Shown here: positions 49,278 to 58,046 of the stretch, piece by piece | Layout: every line of letters begins with the position of its first letter | How positions within the stretch are numbered: the stretch's first letter is position 1 | DNA from: Bradyrhizobium sp. CCBAU 53351 | Lineage (GTDB): Bacteria > Pseudomonadota > Alphaproteobacteria > Rhizobiales > Xanthobacteraceae | Assembly (NCBI RefSeq): GCF_015291745.1 | Contig: NZ_CP030059.1 | Location: 4,181,501 to 4,245,500, forward strand | Reading direction: 5' to 3' | Length of the DNA: 64,000 bases | Notes under the pieces: model-generated | What the model saw: the letters and a program-made list of their open reading frames with translations, nothing else | The model's database searches: none | What the model was told of the DNA's origin: nothing | Program-made: the position numbers and the translations under genes

Positions 49278-50501
49278 TTACTTCTTGAGCAGCGCGCACT
49301 TGCTCTCGGACAGCGGCGTGAAAGCCTGGTCGCCCGGCACCGTGCCGACCAGCTTGTAGAAGTCCCACGGCCCCTTGGACTCCGAGGGCTTCTTCACTTC
49401 GAACAGATAGGCATTGTGGATAGTGCGGCCGTTGGGCTGGATCTCACCCTTGCCGAACAGATCGTCCTCCGTCGGCATCGACTTCATCTTCTCGACGATC
49501 TTGACGCCGTCGTGGGGATTTCCGCCGAGCGCTTCGAGCGCCTTGAGATAGTGGCGCACGCCCGCATAGACGCCGGCCTGCACCATGGTGGGCGGCGCGT
49601 TGTTCTTCATCTTTGCGGCGAAGCGCTTCGAGAACGCCCGGGTCTGGTCGTTCATGTCCCAGTAGAACGTCTCGGTGAAGTTGAGGCCCTGCGCCGTCTC
49701 CAGGCCGATCGCCTTGATGTCGGTGAGGAAGAGCAGGAGCGCCGCGAGCTTCTGGCCACCCTTGCCGATGCCGAACTCGGCCGCCTGCTTGATGGTGTTG
49801 GTGGTGTCGCCGCCGGCATTGGCAAGTCCGATGATCTTGGCCTTGGACGACTGCGCCTGCAGCAGGAAGGACGAGAAGTCCGGCGTGTTCAAGGGATGCT
49901 TGACGCCGCCGACCACCTTGCCGCCGTTGGCGGTGACGACCGCCGTGGTGTCGCGCTCGAGCGCAGCACCGAAGGCGTAGTCGGCGGTCAGGAAGAACCA
50001 GCTGTCGCCCCCCGCCTTGACCAGCGCCTGCCCGGTGGTGTGGGCCAGCATGTAGGTGTCGTAAGTCCAGTGCACGGTGTTGGGCGAGCACTGCGCGTTG
50101 CTGAGGTCGGACGTCGCCGCACCTGAGTTGATATAGACGCCGTTCTTTTCCTTGATGACGTTGTTGACGGCGAGCGCCACGCCGGAATTCGGCACGTCGA
50201 CGATGATGTCGACCTTGTCGACGTCGAACCATTGCCGCGCGATCGCGGTGCCGATGTCGGGCTTGTTCTGGTGATCACCGGAGATGATGTCGATCTTCCA
50301 GCCCTTCGCAGCGAGGCCGGAATCCTCGACGGCCATCTGCGCCGCGAGCGTCGAGCCGGGACCGCCGAGGTCGGCATAGAGCCCGGACTGATCGGACAAT
50401 GCGCCGATCTTGACGGTCTTGTCCTGCGCAGAGGCGACGCCTACTGCGGCGAATGTCAGCGCGGTGGTCAGCAGCAATGACGCAATCGACCTGGTCTTCA
50501 T
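49278..50501 (-). CDS. livK: branched-chain amino-acid-type binding protein LivK
   Basis: 407-residue periplasmic binding protein with a signal peptide ending GVASA. The mature start DKTVKIGALSDQSGLYADLGG and the remainder closely parallel the orphan protein at 35004-36230. It lies inside the transporter operon, so it is the cognate receptor. True ligand (amino acid, aromatic acid or urea-like amide) cannot be read from sequence. Confidence 0.92.
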   Translation of the reverse strand: MKTRSIASLLLTTALTFAAVGVASAQDKTVKIGALSDQSGLYADLGGPGSTLAAQMAVEDSGLAAKGWKIDIISGDHQNKPDIGTAIARQWFDVDKVDIIVDVPNSGVALAVNNVIKEKNGVYINSGAATSDLSNAQCSPNTVHWTYDTYMLAHTTGQALVKAGGDSWFFLTADYAFGAALERDTTAVVTANGGKVVGGVKHPLNTPDFSSFLLQAQSSKAKIIGLANAGGDTTNTIKQAAEFGIGKGGQKLAALLLFLTDIKAIGLETAQGLNFTETFYWDMNDQTRAFSKRFAAKMKNNAPPTMVQAGVYAGVRHYLKALEALGGNPHDGVKIVEKMKSMPTEDDLFGKGEIQPNGRTIHNAYLFEVKKPSESKGPWDFYKLVGTVPGDQAFTPLSESKCALLKK

Positions 50502-50537
50502 GCAACTTTCCTTTTTGAATTTTTCTCGTTGGCAGTA

Positions 50538-51296
50538 CTAGACACCAAGATAGGTGTGGAGCTTGTCCATGTTGGCGGCCAGCTCGGCATTGGAAAATCC
50601 GTCAATGATCTTGCCATGCTCGACCACGTAATAGCGGTCGGCGACGGTCGACGCGAAGCGGAAATTCTGCTCGACCAGGAGGATCGTGAAGCCCTCCTTC
50701 TTGAGCCGCGCAATGGTGTGGCCGATCTGCTGAATGATGACGGGCGCGAGGCCCTCGGTCGGCTCGTCCAGCATCAGGAAACTCGCGCCGGTGCGCAGGA
50801 TGCGCGCGATCGCGAGCATCTGCTGCTCGCCCCCGGACAGCTTGGTGCCCTGGCTGTAGAGCCGTTCCTTCAGGTTCGGGAACAGTTCGAAGATCTGCTC
50901 GAGCGGCAATCCGCCTGCACGGACCACCGGCGGCAGCATCAGATTCTCGCGCACGTCGAGACTGGAGAATATGCCGCGCTCTTCCGGACAGAAGGCGATG
51001 CCCATGCGCGCGATCTTGTCGGAGGTCGCGCGGATGATCTCCTGGTTGTTGAACTTCACCGAGCCGGTCCGCTTGCCGATGATGCCCATGATCGACTTCA
51101 GCGTGGTCGTCTTGCCGGCGCCGTTACGCCCGAGCAGGGTGACGACCTCGCCCGCGTTCACGTCGAAGTTGATCCCGTGCAGGATGTGGGACTCGCCGTA
51201 CCAGGCTTCGAGGTTGCGGATTTGAAGGACGTTTCCGCCGGTCGCAGTCCCGGTCGCAGACTTGGCCGGAGCCTCGGCGATCGCAGTGTCAGGCAT
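50538..51296 (-). CDS. livF: branched-chain amino-acid ABC ATPase LivF
   Basis: 252 residues. Walker A GRNGAGKTT, the LivF-type signature KLSGGEQQMLAIARILRTGASFLMLDEPTEGLAP and the switch histidine region are present. The N-terminus has a 20-residue Ala/Thr-rich extension. The first 8 bases overlap the end of livG, suggesting coupled translation. Confidence 0.95.
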   Translation of the reverse strand: MPDTAIAEAPAKSATGTATGGNVLQIRNLEAWYGESHILHGINFDVNAGEVVTLLGRNGAGKTTTLKSIMGIIGKRTGSVKFNNQEIIRATSDKIARMGIAFCPEERGIFSSLDVRENLMLPPVVRAGGLPLEQIFELFPNLKERLYSQGTKLSGGEQQMLAIARILRTGASFLMLDEPTEGLAPVIIQQIGHTIARLKKEGFTILLVEQNFRFASTVADRYYVVEHGKIIDGFSNAELAANMDKLHTYLGV

Positions 51297-52044
51297 GACC
51301 GGCTCCCAGATAAGCTTCCTTGACGCGCTCGTCCTTGGTGAGCTCGCTGTAATGACCTTGCGCGAGCACCTGCCCGCGCGTCAGCACGGTGATGATGTCG
51401 GAGAGGTTGGCCACGACGCTCAGATTATGCTCGACCATCAGGATGGTATATTTCGCGGAGATGCGCTTGATCAGCGCCGCGATCTTGTCGATGTCCTCGT
51501 GGCCCATGCCGGCCATCGGCTCGTCCAGCAGCATCATCTCCGGGTCGAGCGCGAGCGTAGTTGCGATCTCCAGTGCACGCTTGCGTCCATAGGGCATCTC
51601 GACGGCGGGCGTGTTGGCGAATTCGTTGAGGCCGACATCGTTGAGCAGTTCGCGCGCGCGATCGTTGAACTGGTTGAGAACCGACTTGGAGCGCCAGAAA
51701 TCGAACGAAGAGCCGTGCTGGCGCTGAAGCGCGACACGGACGTTCTCCAGCGCGGTGAGATGCGGAAATACCGCCGAAATCTGGAACGAGCGAACAAGCC
51801 CCAGGCGGGCCACGTCGGCCGGCGCCATCGCGGTGATGTCCTGTCCCTTGTACAGGATTTTTCCGGCGGACGGTTTGAGGAACTTGGTCAGAAGATTGAA
51901 GCAGGTCGTCTTGCCGGCCCCGTTCGGACCGATCAACGCATGAATGCTGCCGCGGCGAACCTTGAGCGCAACGTCGCGGACGGCGAAGAAGCCCGCGAAC
52001 TCCTTGGTCAAGCCTTCCGTTTCGAGAATGAACTCATCGGCCAA
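51289..52044 (-). CDS. livG: branched-chain amino-acid ABC ATPase LivG
   Basis: 251 residues. Walker A GPNGAGKTTCFN is followed by the long LivG insertion and LDEPMAGMGHEDIDKI (Walker B region). First gene of the operon, so the promoter must lie in 52045-52200. Confidence 0.95.
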   Translation of the reverse strand: MADEFILETEGLTKEFAGFFAVRDVALKVRRGSIHALIGPNGAGKTTCFNLLTKFLKPSAGKILYKGQDITAMAPADVARLGLVRSFQISAVFPHLTALENVRVALQRQHGSSFDFWRSKSVLNQFNDRARELLNDVGLNEFANTPAVEMPYGRKRALEIATTLALDPEMMLLDEPMAGMGHEDIDKIAALIKRISAKYTILMVEHNLSVVANLSDIITVLTRGQVLAQGHYSELTKDERVKEAYLGAGHA

Positions 52045-52411
52045 ACAGATTTCCCCCTGCCCGCGCGCCGCGCGTGGCTATCCTTGTTGCTTCGGCTTTC
52101 CGGAGGCCTTGTTGCCTATCCTTGGAGCCACTCCTTGGAGCCTATCCGGAACACCGTCTCCGGGCGCGGAATATGCCGGAGGTGACGGGGGTTAGGCAAG
52201 GTGGAAAGCTGAGCAGATCAGGTCTCCGGCTGGGATACAAATGCTCCCTTAGTCGGAGGCGAGTGACGTCGCGCCTGCCCGGCCTCCCGGTTCGCAAGGC
52301 ACCGGTCGTCAAGCCGTCGTTAACGGTCTTTCGTTCCGCGCGCCAGCCTTCATCAAAAATTTTCCCGCAAGGGTTATGATGCGCGGGTTTTGACGCTCCG
52401 GGAATATTGTC
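52045..52411. other. divergent intergenic region livG / PAS-like gene
   Basis: 367 bases. It holds a tandem direct repeat TCCTTGGAGCC at 52119-52129 and 52132-52142. A CCCGC/GCGGG hairpin followed by TTTT sits at 52364-52391. The repeats are in the likely control region of the liv operon. No gene is supported. Confidence 0.45.
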
Positions 52412-53059
52412 TTGGATTTCGCAAGCGCCGCTCCGTCCGTCGTCAAGTCGATCAGGCAGCGTGATCTCCTGAACACGTGGCTGCGACTTTATGCGCGCGA
52501 GCAGATCGCGCCGGCGATCTCGGAGTATCAGCCTGCGCGGCTCGAGGAAGAGCTGTCCGATCTCATCTATTATACGGTGGACAGTTCGGCGCCGGCGCCG
52601 CGCCTCACCATCCAGAGCGAAAACACGCGCATCTCGCGCGCCTATGGACATACCGGCAAAGGCGTTCCGCTCGACGAGTATCTCGGGCCTAAAATCGCGC
52701 CTTTCGTGATGCCGATCTATTACGAATGCGTCGCGCGTGGGCTGCCGGTCTACAGCGTTGCTGACGTCGACGACATCTACGGACGCATCGTTGCTTATGA
52801 GCGGCTGCTGCTGCCTTTCCAGTCCGACGGCAAGGTCTGTCACGTCATCGCATCGGTCAAGACCTTCTGCGAGGACGGCGGCTTCGAGATCAAGAATCTG
52901 ATGCGCGGAAACGACGCACTGCCGCGGCCGAAACTGCGCGCCGTGATCGATCACGAGCTTTTCCATCGCGCGCCTGGCCGCATCGCGACGGCCGACGTGG
53001 TCGAGTTCGCCGACCAGCCGGGTCCCGGCATCCCCAACGAGATCATCGAGCTGAACTAG
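52412..53059 (+). CDS. PAS-fold (PAS_5-like) protein
   Basis: 215 residues, starting at TTG. The sequence pattern (SIRQRDLLNTWLRLYAREQ, SDLIYYTVD, IYGRIVAYERLLLPF) resembles single-domain PAS_5 proteins common in alphaproteobacteria, usually of unknown signal. No enzymatic domain or DNA-binding domain is attached. Family call is moderate. Confidence 0.6.
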   Translation: MDFASAAPSVVKSIRQRDLLNTWLRLYAREQIAPAISEYQPARLEEELSDLIYYTVDSSAPAPRLTIQSENTRISRAYGHTGKGVPLDEYLGPKIAPFVMPIYYECVARGLPVYSVADVDDIYGRIVAYERLLLPFQSDGKVCHVIASVKTFCEDGGFEIKNLMRGNDALPRPKLRAVIDHELFHRAPGRIATADVVEFADQPGPGIPNEIIELN

Positions 53060-53062
53060 CGC

Positions 53063-53419
53063 TCAGCGCTTTCCGCCGACTTCCTTGGCATAGATATCCG
53101 GCTTGAAGCCGACCAGCAGCTTGTCGCCGATCTCCAGCACCGGCCGCTTGATCATCGATGGTTGCGCTAGCATCAGCGCCAGCGCCTTCTTCTCGGTGAG
53201 GCTTTCCTTGTCGGACTCGGGCAGCTTCTTGAACGTCGTCCCAGCGCGATTGAGCAGCGTCTCCCAGCCGACCTTGTCGCTCCATTGCTCGAGCTTGTCC
53301 TTCTCCACGCCCGCCGACTTGTAGTCGTGAAACGCGTAAGGCACGCCATGAGTGTCGAGCCAGGCGCGCGCCTTCTTCATGGTGTCGCAGTTCTTGATGC
53401 CGTAAATGATGTTGGGCAA
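53063..53419 (-). CDS. ArsC/Spx-family thioredoxin-fold protein (YffB-like)
   Basis: 118 residues beginning MPNIIYGIKNCDTMKKARAWLD, with the conserved cysteine at residue 11 and the late segment SMIKRPVLEIGDKLLVGF with the family arginine. The YffB/Spx group has arsenate-reductase fold but often lacks arsenate reductase activity, so the role is left open. It is convergent with the PAS-like gene. Confidence 0.85.
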   Translation of the reverse strand: MPNIIYGIKNCDTMKKARAWLDTHGVPYAFHDYKSAGVEKDKLEQWSDKVGWETLLNRAGTTFKKLPESDKESLTEKKALALMLAQPSMIKRPVLEIGDKLLVGFKPDIYAKEVGGKR

Positions 53420-53518
53420 GACGTTCCTCGCGCATGACGGATCGTGATGGACGTGGCGTTGTACGAAACTCCGCTTCGCGCGACAATATTGCGAACGATG
53501 CTACCGAACGGACATCCC

Positions 53519-53890
53519 ATGCACGTCACCCACGATCCTGCAGCCGCCGCCACGGCGATCATCGACTTCAACAGCTTCCTCGCCGTCGATATCCGCGTCG
53601 GCACCATCGTCGACGCAAAACCGTTCCCAGAGGCGCGCAAGCCGGCGTTTCGGCTGTGGATCGACTTCGGGCCCACGATCGGCGTGCGCAAGAGCTCGGC
53701 CCAGATCACCGAAAACCATCCGCTCGAGACCTTGGTGGGACAACAGGTCGCGGCCGTCGTCAATTTCCCGCCGCGCCAGATCGGACCTGTCATCTCGGAG
53801 GTGCTGACGCTGGGCTTCCCCGATGCCAACGGCAAGGTCGTGCTGGTCCAGCCCAGCCAGCCGGTACCGAACGGCGGACGGCTGTTCTAG
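53519..53890 (+). CDS. csaA: CsaA-like tRNA-binding-domain protein
   Basis: About 123 residues. A single tRNA-binding/EMAPII-like OB fold (DFNSFLAVDIRVGTIVDAK, then NFPPRQIGPVISEVLTLGF) is typical of CsaA, a proposed secretion chaperone. Start is uncertain: the ATG at 53519 matches family length, while in-frame ATGs at 53444 and 53498 would add residues not expected in CsaA. Confidence 0.85.
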   Translation: MHVTHDPAAAATAIIDFNSFLAVDIRVGTIVDAKPFPEARKPAFRLWIDFGPTIGVRKSSAQITENHPLETLVGQQVAAVVNFPPRQIGPVISEVLTLGFPDANGKVVLVQPSQPVPNGGRLF

Positions 53891-53999
53891 CCGCGATCCG
53901 GTGCCGCGGCGCCGCGTCCGCCGGCGCAGTCGCAGAGAATCCTTCTGTTTTCCGCCTTCGGCCGGCCGGGCTTGACCCTATCCGCTTTCAAGATTAAAA

Positions 54000-54052
54000 T
54001 GACTGACTGATCGTTTTTTATTTAGTCCGGCCGACTTTGCGCTAAAGCGCAA
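54000..54052. promoter_or_regulatory. TetR-type repeats upstream of the TetR-TauE pair
   Basis: TGACTGACTGATCG at 54000-54013 resembles the tandem TGACTGA motifs often found before TetR genes. TTGCGC-TAAA-GCGCAA at 54037-54052 is a perfect 6-bp inverted repeat. Both lie between csaA and the TetR gene. Confidence 0.35.
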
Positions 54053-54096
54053 TCCTTTGGAAAACGATCAACCTGTCAGTTATTTGAGGCGGCTGA

Positions 54097-54729
54097 ATGC
54101 CCAAGATCAGCGACAAGCAACGCGAAAGCCGGCGGCAGCAGATTCTCGAAGCGGCCCTCGCCTGCTTCTCGGACAACGGTTTTCACCAGACCGGCATGGC
54201 CGACATCGTGAAGCGGTCCGGATTGAGCCATGGCGCGGTCTATCTCTACTTCCAGAGCAAGGACGATCTGATCGAGGCGCTTGCCGACGACCGGCATCGC
54301 CGTGAAGCCGTGCTCAATTCGGTCGCGCAGGGATCCGGCGACCCGATCGAAGGACTTCACGCGCTGATCCGCGTCTACGCGCAATGGCTGGCCGATCCTG
54401 CCGGCGAAGCCCGCCGCCGCGTCGGCATCCACGGCTGGGCCGAAGCCCTGCGCAACCGCCGCGTCCGCAGCAGCGTCGTCGAAGGCATCGACATGCCGCG
54501 CGCGCTGATCGTGGCGCTGGTCGAGCGCGGCCAGCATGACGGTCTCATCCGGCGCGACCTCGGCGCCGACGCGATCGCGCGCGTCCTGATCGCAATCTTC
54601 CAGGGGTTTGTGCTGCAAAAATCTTGGGGCGATGCATTTGACGTCGAAGCCTGCATGGCGGCCGTGGCCGGCGTGATCGACGGCCTGTGCACGACGAAGC
54701 CTGACGTCAGGCGGCGAGCCCGGACGTAA
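54097..54729 (+). CDS. TetR-family regulator, paired with TauE-type transporter
   Basis: 210 residues with an N-terminal HTH (SDNGFHQTGMADIVKRSGLSHGAVYLYFQSKDDL) and a variable C-terminal half. Its stop and the start of the TauE/SafE gene are 3 bases apart, so the two form an operon and the regulator probably controls the transporter. Effector unknown. Confidence 0.85.
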   Translation: MPKISDKQRESRRQQILEAALACFSDNGFHQTGMADIVKRSGLSHGAVYLYFQSKDDLIEALADDRHRREAVLNSVAQGSGDPIEGLHALIRVYAQWLADPAGEARRRVGIHGWAEALRNRRVRSSVVEGIDMPRALIVALVERGQHDGLIRRDLGADAIARVLIAIFQGFVLQKSWGDAFDVEACMAAVAGVIDGLCTTKPDVRRRART

Positions 54730-54732
54730 GCG

Positions 54733-55515
54733 ATGTCCTGGCTTCACGACATCCTCGCCGGTGGTGGTGTCGGTCTGGTCGCCGGGCTGGCATCGGGCTT
54801 CACGGGGACGAGCCCGGGCGGCGGCCTCGTGATCTTCTCCGTGCTGCTGCTCGGGGCCGAGCAACACGTCGCCCAGGGCACCTCGCTGATCACCCAACTT
54901 CCGCCGACCGGTCTTGCCGGCATCCGCCGTTATTGGCAGAGCGGCAATCGCAGCCCCTTGCGGTGGATCGTCTGGATCGGCCTCGGGTTTCTGATCGGTG
55001 GCGCCGGCGGCGGTTATGCCGCGACCGCGGTCTCCGATTCCGTCCTGCAATGGACCTATGTCGTGTATCTCGTCGCGCTGGTCGCCCTGTTGATCCTGCG
55101 CCGCGACCGCAAGGACAGCCACCTTGAAGCCGGCGAGCGCGATCACCTTCACTGGCTGCCCCTGCTCCTGATCGGCACGCTTGCGGGCTTTTCCTCCGGC
55201 TTCATGGGCATCGGCGGCGGTCTTGCGATCACCGTCGGCCTCGCCGCCGGATTTCGCGTGCCACAGCATCAGGCGCAGCTCGTCAGCCTCGTCTTCTCGG
55301 TGATCCCGACCAACCTCCCGGCAGCCTGGATCTACTGGAGCAAGGGGCTGATGGTCGGCTGGCCGGCCATCATCGGCATTCTCGCCGGCCTCTGGGGTGG
55401 GACCGACCTCGGCGCACGCATGGCCAACGGCGTCAGCCGATCGGCGCTCCGCCAGGCCATGATCGCCCTCGTCTCGCTGATGGCGCTCTACATGACTTAC
55501 AAGGCGCTGAGCTAG
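54733..55515 (+). CDS. TauE/SafE-family membrane transporter
   Basis: 260 residues, about eight helices, with Gly-rich repeats SGFTGTSPGGGL and SGFMGIGGGLAITVGLAAGF. Distinct from the TauE/SafE protein at 24773 in length and sequence. Probably exports an anion or sulfur compound under control of the adjoining TetR protein. Convergent with the GST gene, 2 bases apart. Confidence 0.86.
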   Translation: MSWLHDILAGGGVGLVAGLASGFTGTSPGGGLVIFSVLLLGAEQHVAQGTSLITQLPPTGLAGIRRYWQSGNRSPLRWIVWIGLGFLIGGAGGGYAATAVSDSVLQWTYVVYLVALVALLILRRDRKDSHLEAGERDHLHWLPLLLIGTLAGFSSGFMGIGGGLAITVGLAAGFRVPQHQAQLVSLVFSVIPTNLPAAWIYWSKGLMVGWPAIIGILAGLWGGTDLGARMANGVSRSALRQAMIALVSLMALYMTYKALS

Positions 55516-55517
55516 CC

Positions 55518-56222
55518 TTACGGCCGCTGCGGAATGTTCAGCCCGTGCTGCACCGCCGGACGCGCAAGGCCACGCTCGAGCCAGGCTCCGACCGATTTGA
55601 ACTGGGTGAATTCGACGAGATCGCCGGCGCCGTAGAAGCCGATGAGATTGCGCACCCAGCCGAGCATCGAGATGTCGGCGATGGTGTAGTCGTCATCCAT
55701 GAACCATTGCCGGCCGGAAAGATGCGTGTCCATGACGCCGAGCAGGCGCCTGGCTTCGGCGACGTAGCGGTCGCGCGGCCGCTTGTCCTCAAAGTCCTTG
55801 CCGGCGAATTTGTGGAAGAAGCCGACCTGGCCGAACATCGGCCCGACGCCGCCCATCTGGAAATGCAGCCATTGAAGCGTCTGGTAGCGGCGCGCCGCGT
55901 CCTGCGGCAGCAGCTTGCCGGTTTTCTCCGCGAGGTATTGCAGGATTGCTCCTGACTCGAACAGCGGCAGCGGCCTGCCGCCGGGACCGTTGGGGTCCAG
56001 GATCGCCGGGATCTTGCCGTTCGGATTGAGCGAGAGGAATTCGGCCGTCTTCTGGTCGTCCTTGCCGAAATCGACGAGATGGACTTCGTAGGGAAGTCCG
56101 GTCTCCTCCAGCATGATCGAGACCTTCACGCCGTTCGGCGTCGGCAGGGAATAGAGCTGGAGCAGCTCGGGATGCTTGGCCGGCCAGCGCTTGGTGATGG
56201 GAAAGGCGGACAGATCAGACAT
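55518..56222 (-). CDS. glutathione S-transferase, YfcG/YghU type
   Basis: 234 residues. The N-terminal thioredoxin-like domain has LQLYSLPTPNGVKVSIMLEETGLPYE, the conserved Asn in SLNPNGKIPAI, and the SNAIL/SGAIL-type FESGAILQYLAEKTG. The helical C-domain follows. This matches nu-class disulfide-bond oxidoreductase-like GSTs. CGGAG before the ATG at 56222 favours it over a GTG two codons upstream. Confidence 0.9.
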   Translation of the reverse strand: MSDLSAFPITKRWPAKHPELLQLYSLPTPNGVKVSIMLEETGLPYEVHLVDFGKDDQKTAEFLSLNPNGKIPAILDPNGPGGRPLPLFESGAILQYLAEKTGKLLPQDAARRYQTLQWLHFQMGGVGPMFGQVGFFHKFAGKDFEDKRPRDRYVAEARRLLGVMDTHLSGRQWFMDDDYTIADISMLGWVRNLIGFYGAGDLVEFTQFKSVGAWLERGLARPAVQHGLNIPQRP

Positions 56223-56305
56223 CGGCACTCCGGCTGCGTTCGTGAGATGCCGCCTAATCTAGGCGGGCCGGCGAACGACGCAAGGCCGACACATCGACTG
56301 GACAA

Positions 56306-56506
56306 TCAGTCAGAAAGATTGCGTGGAAGGACGTTGGACCACAAGGGCCTTGAGGCGGCTGGAGGCGTCAGCGTTGCGATCTTGACGACCGGGGTGATGG
56401 TTTCGTGCTGCAATCGGTACTGGATGAACCATTGACCGGTGATCAGCAGCGCGGCCGTGAAGACAACCGCGAGCGTCGCGGTCGCCCATTGACAGACGTC
56501 GTACAT
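56306..56506 (-). CDS. 66-residue single-pass membrane protein
   Basis: N-terminal half contains one transmembrane helix (ATATLAVVFTAALLITGQWF), the rest is short and mostly polar. A purine-rich AAGGAGTTGAGGGACAAAGG precedes the ATG. A match to the SigEcfG promoter consensus lies 30 bases upstream. Function unknown; likely a general-stress membrane protein. Confidence 0.7.
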   Translation of the reverse strand: MYDVCQWATATLAVVFTAALLITGQWFIQYRLQHETITPVVKIATLTPPAASRPLWSNVLPRNLSD

Positions 56507-56535
56507 AGCCTTTGTCCCTCAACTCCTTTTGCCTA

Positions 56536-56561
56536 AACGCCCGCTCACGGGGCCGTGTTCC
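56536..56561 (-). promoter_or_regulatory. SigEcfG promoter for the 66-residue membrane protein
   Basis: On the leftward strand, GGAAC (56557-56561), 17 bases, then CGTT (56536-56539), an exact match to GGAAC-N16/17-CGTT. It would start transcription about 25 bases before the ATG at 56506. Confidence 0.7.
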
Positions 56562-56649
56562 CAACTTGCATGAATATTTTGCCGGTTTTTCCCGACCCCG
56601 CCAGAACCTTAATTCAGAGACCATCGAGCACTTGGCGCGTTGTAACGGG

Positions 56650-56862
56650 ATGAACATCGAAAAGCGCGCCTTGCTCGACCACGCCCAACGCTGTCGCCGC
56701 GTCGCGGACGATCTCGCCCACCGCGAAGCCGCAGGACGGCTGCGCGCGATGGCCGAGGCGTATGAAGCGAGAGCGGCAAGACTGGACGACGGGGATGAGT
56801 ACTCGAAGCCGGACCATCGCGGTCATGGCCATCTTGCCGGTGCAGGCGATCGGCAGAATTGA
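56650..56862 (+). CDS. small helical protein of a rhizobial family
   Basis: 70 residues, mostly helical, with Cys in a segment HAQRCRRVADDLAHREAAGRLRAMAEAYEARAARLDD. This matches a very common short pattern in rhizobia of the form A-x-x-CRR-x-A...AMAEDYEARA. No known function. Ends 5 bases before the convergent DUF429 stop. Confidence 0.6.
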   Translation: MNIEKRALLDHAQRCRRVADDLAHREAAGRLRAMAEAYEARAARLDDGDEYSKPDHRGHGHLAGAGDRQN

Positions 56863-56867
56863 GCGAT

Positions 56868-57533
56868 TCAATAGTTGATCTCCATCCGCAGTCCGCGCGG
56901 ATCGATCTCCTCGCCGCCGACACGCTGCGTGCTGTCGCGCGCTGCGACCGCACAGCCACAGGCGTCGATGAGATCGTCACGGCCGATGCCGGTGCTGTGA
57001 CGAAGCGTCAGCCATCTCTCGATCTTGGTGAAGCCGCGGTCTTCCAGCAGCGCATTGCGCTGCTGGCGGCCCCGCGGCGAGGTCTTCGGTTCAAGCCGCA
57101 CTCGCCCCGCCAGATTCCAGAAGATCAATTCCGGATGCGCTTCGCCGATCGTTGCCTGCCGCGCCGGCGTCATGATGTCGTCGACCTCCCTGATCTTGTC
57201 CCGGATATTCCAGAGCTGCGCCGACACGCCTCTGCCCTTGCCCTCGTGCGTCCAATAGTGGCGATTGGCCGCGGCCATGTCGGGGAATGTCCAGAGGTCG
57301 CGGCGCGCACCGAGAAACACCGCTGAACCAATCAGTTCGCGGGCGCGCAGATCGCAAGCGCGATAGCCGCTCGGATTCAATCCGATCGGCATGTCGATCA
57401 TCGCACGCGCATGCGGCAGCGCGAGCAGGCGCGTCAGGCCCGGCGAATAATCGAAGCCATGATCGCCGCGCTCGTCGATCCAGGCTGCGACCCAGCCGAA
57501 GCGAAATCCGTCGAGGCCGAGATAGTTCGGCAC
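56868..57533 (-). CDS. DUF429 protein
   Basis: 221 residues with the family segments GLDGFRFGWVAAWID, MIDMPIGL, and HPELIFWNLAG. DUF429 proteins have an RNase H-like fold and are predicted nucleases, but no activity is proven. Its location next to an RNA-repair locus is suggestive only. Confidence 0.82.
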   Translation of the reverse strand: MPNYLGLDGFRFGWVAAWIDERGDHGFDYSPGLTRLLALPHARAMIDMPIGLNPSGYRACDLRARELIGSAVFLGARRDLWTFPDMAAANRHYWTHEGKGRGVSAQLWNIRDKIREVDDIMTPARQATIGEAHPELIFWNLAGRVRLEPKTSPRGRQQRNALLEDRGFTKIERWLTLRHSTGIGRDDLIDACGCAVAARDSTQRVGGEEIDPRGLRMEINY

Positions 57534-57573
57534 GTCATGCGTCCGTCATTTTCAATTTCACCGCGCGCGTCGC

Positions 57574-57602
57574 TTGACATCCGCAAGTTGCGGGCGTATG
57601 TC
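57574..57602 (+). promoter_or_regulatory. sigma-70-type promoter of a small transcription unit
   Basis: TTGACA (57574-57579), 17-base spacer, TATGTC (57597-57602). The -35 is perfect; the -10 keeps the first TAT only. It reads rightward towards the small unit and terminator that follow. Confidence 0.5.
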
Positions 57603-57608
57603 CCGCGC

Positions 57609-57805
57609 CCTCGCAAGCACTTCCGTTTGCGACAGACACCATGAACCGAGCGATGCTGAACCGCTACGAAAGAATTGTCCGCATGCCGAATAGCCCAAAG
57701 CTGTTCGACCTCGCATGCCCGGCTCATGGGAGCGAACTTGCCTGACCGCAAGATCGACAGTCCACTTCTGGACCCTCCCGAGCCTGCCGCTCCGGAGGGT
57801 TTTTT
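57609..57805 (+). ncRNA. candidate small RNA or 34-codon gene with strong terminator
   Basis: Transcription from the promoter above would start near 57609 and stop at the terminator ending at 57805, giving an RNA of about 197 bases. It contains an open frame 57641-57745 (MNRAMLNRYERIV..., 34 codons) without a Shine-Dalgarno. Either a regulatory RNA or a small protein. Function unknown. It lies between DUF429 and the Y RNA array, on the same strand as that array. Confidence 0.45.
57773..57805 (+). terminator. strong intrinsic terminator
   Basis: CCCTCC (57773-57778) pairs with GGAGGG (57794-57799), extended by GAG/CTC after one mismatch, then six T bases. No annotated rightward gene precedes it except the small unit above. 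Confidence 0.85.
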
Positions 57806-58046
57806 GTTGCCCGCCGCGCGGCCCGATCGAACATCCCGGCAATCGCCGGAACGAGAGACCCGGATCTCGGGGCTAGCGCTGAGAACGCGCGTGCCCAAGC
57901 GCGCGGGGCCTGCCGGAGGGAACGAGGCGATGAGCCGGACACCGATGGCAGAGCGAACCCGTAGGGTTCGCAACATGCGGCGCGTCGACAGCGCCGCGAT
58001 AGAATTTTCTTAAGATTGGTTTGCCGCTGTCATCGCGGCTCAAACG

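Noticed and set aside
57931..58014. 27-codon Arg-rich frame (MSRTPMAERTRR...) preceded by GGAGGGAACGAGG
   Set aside because: Very short, with a perfect 8-bp hairpin inside it; no conservation evidence. Left as unproven.
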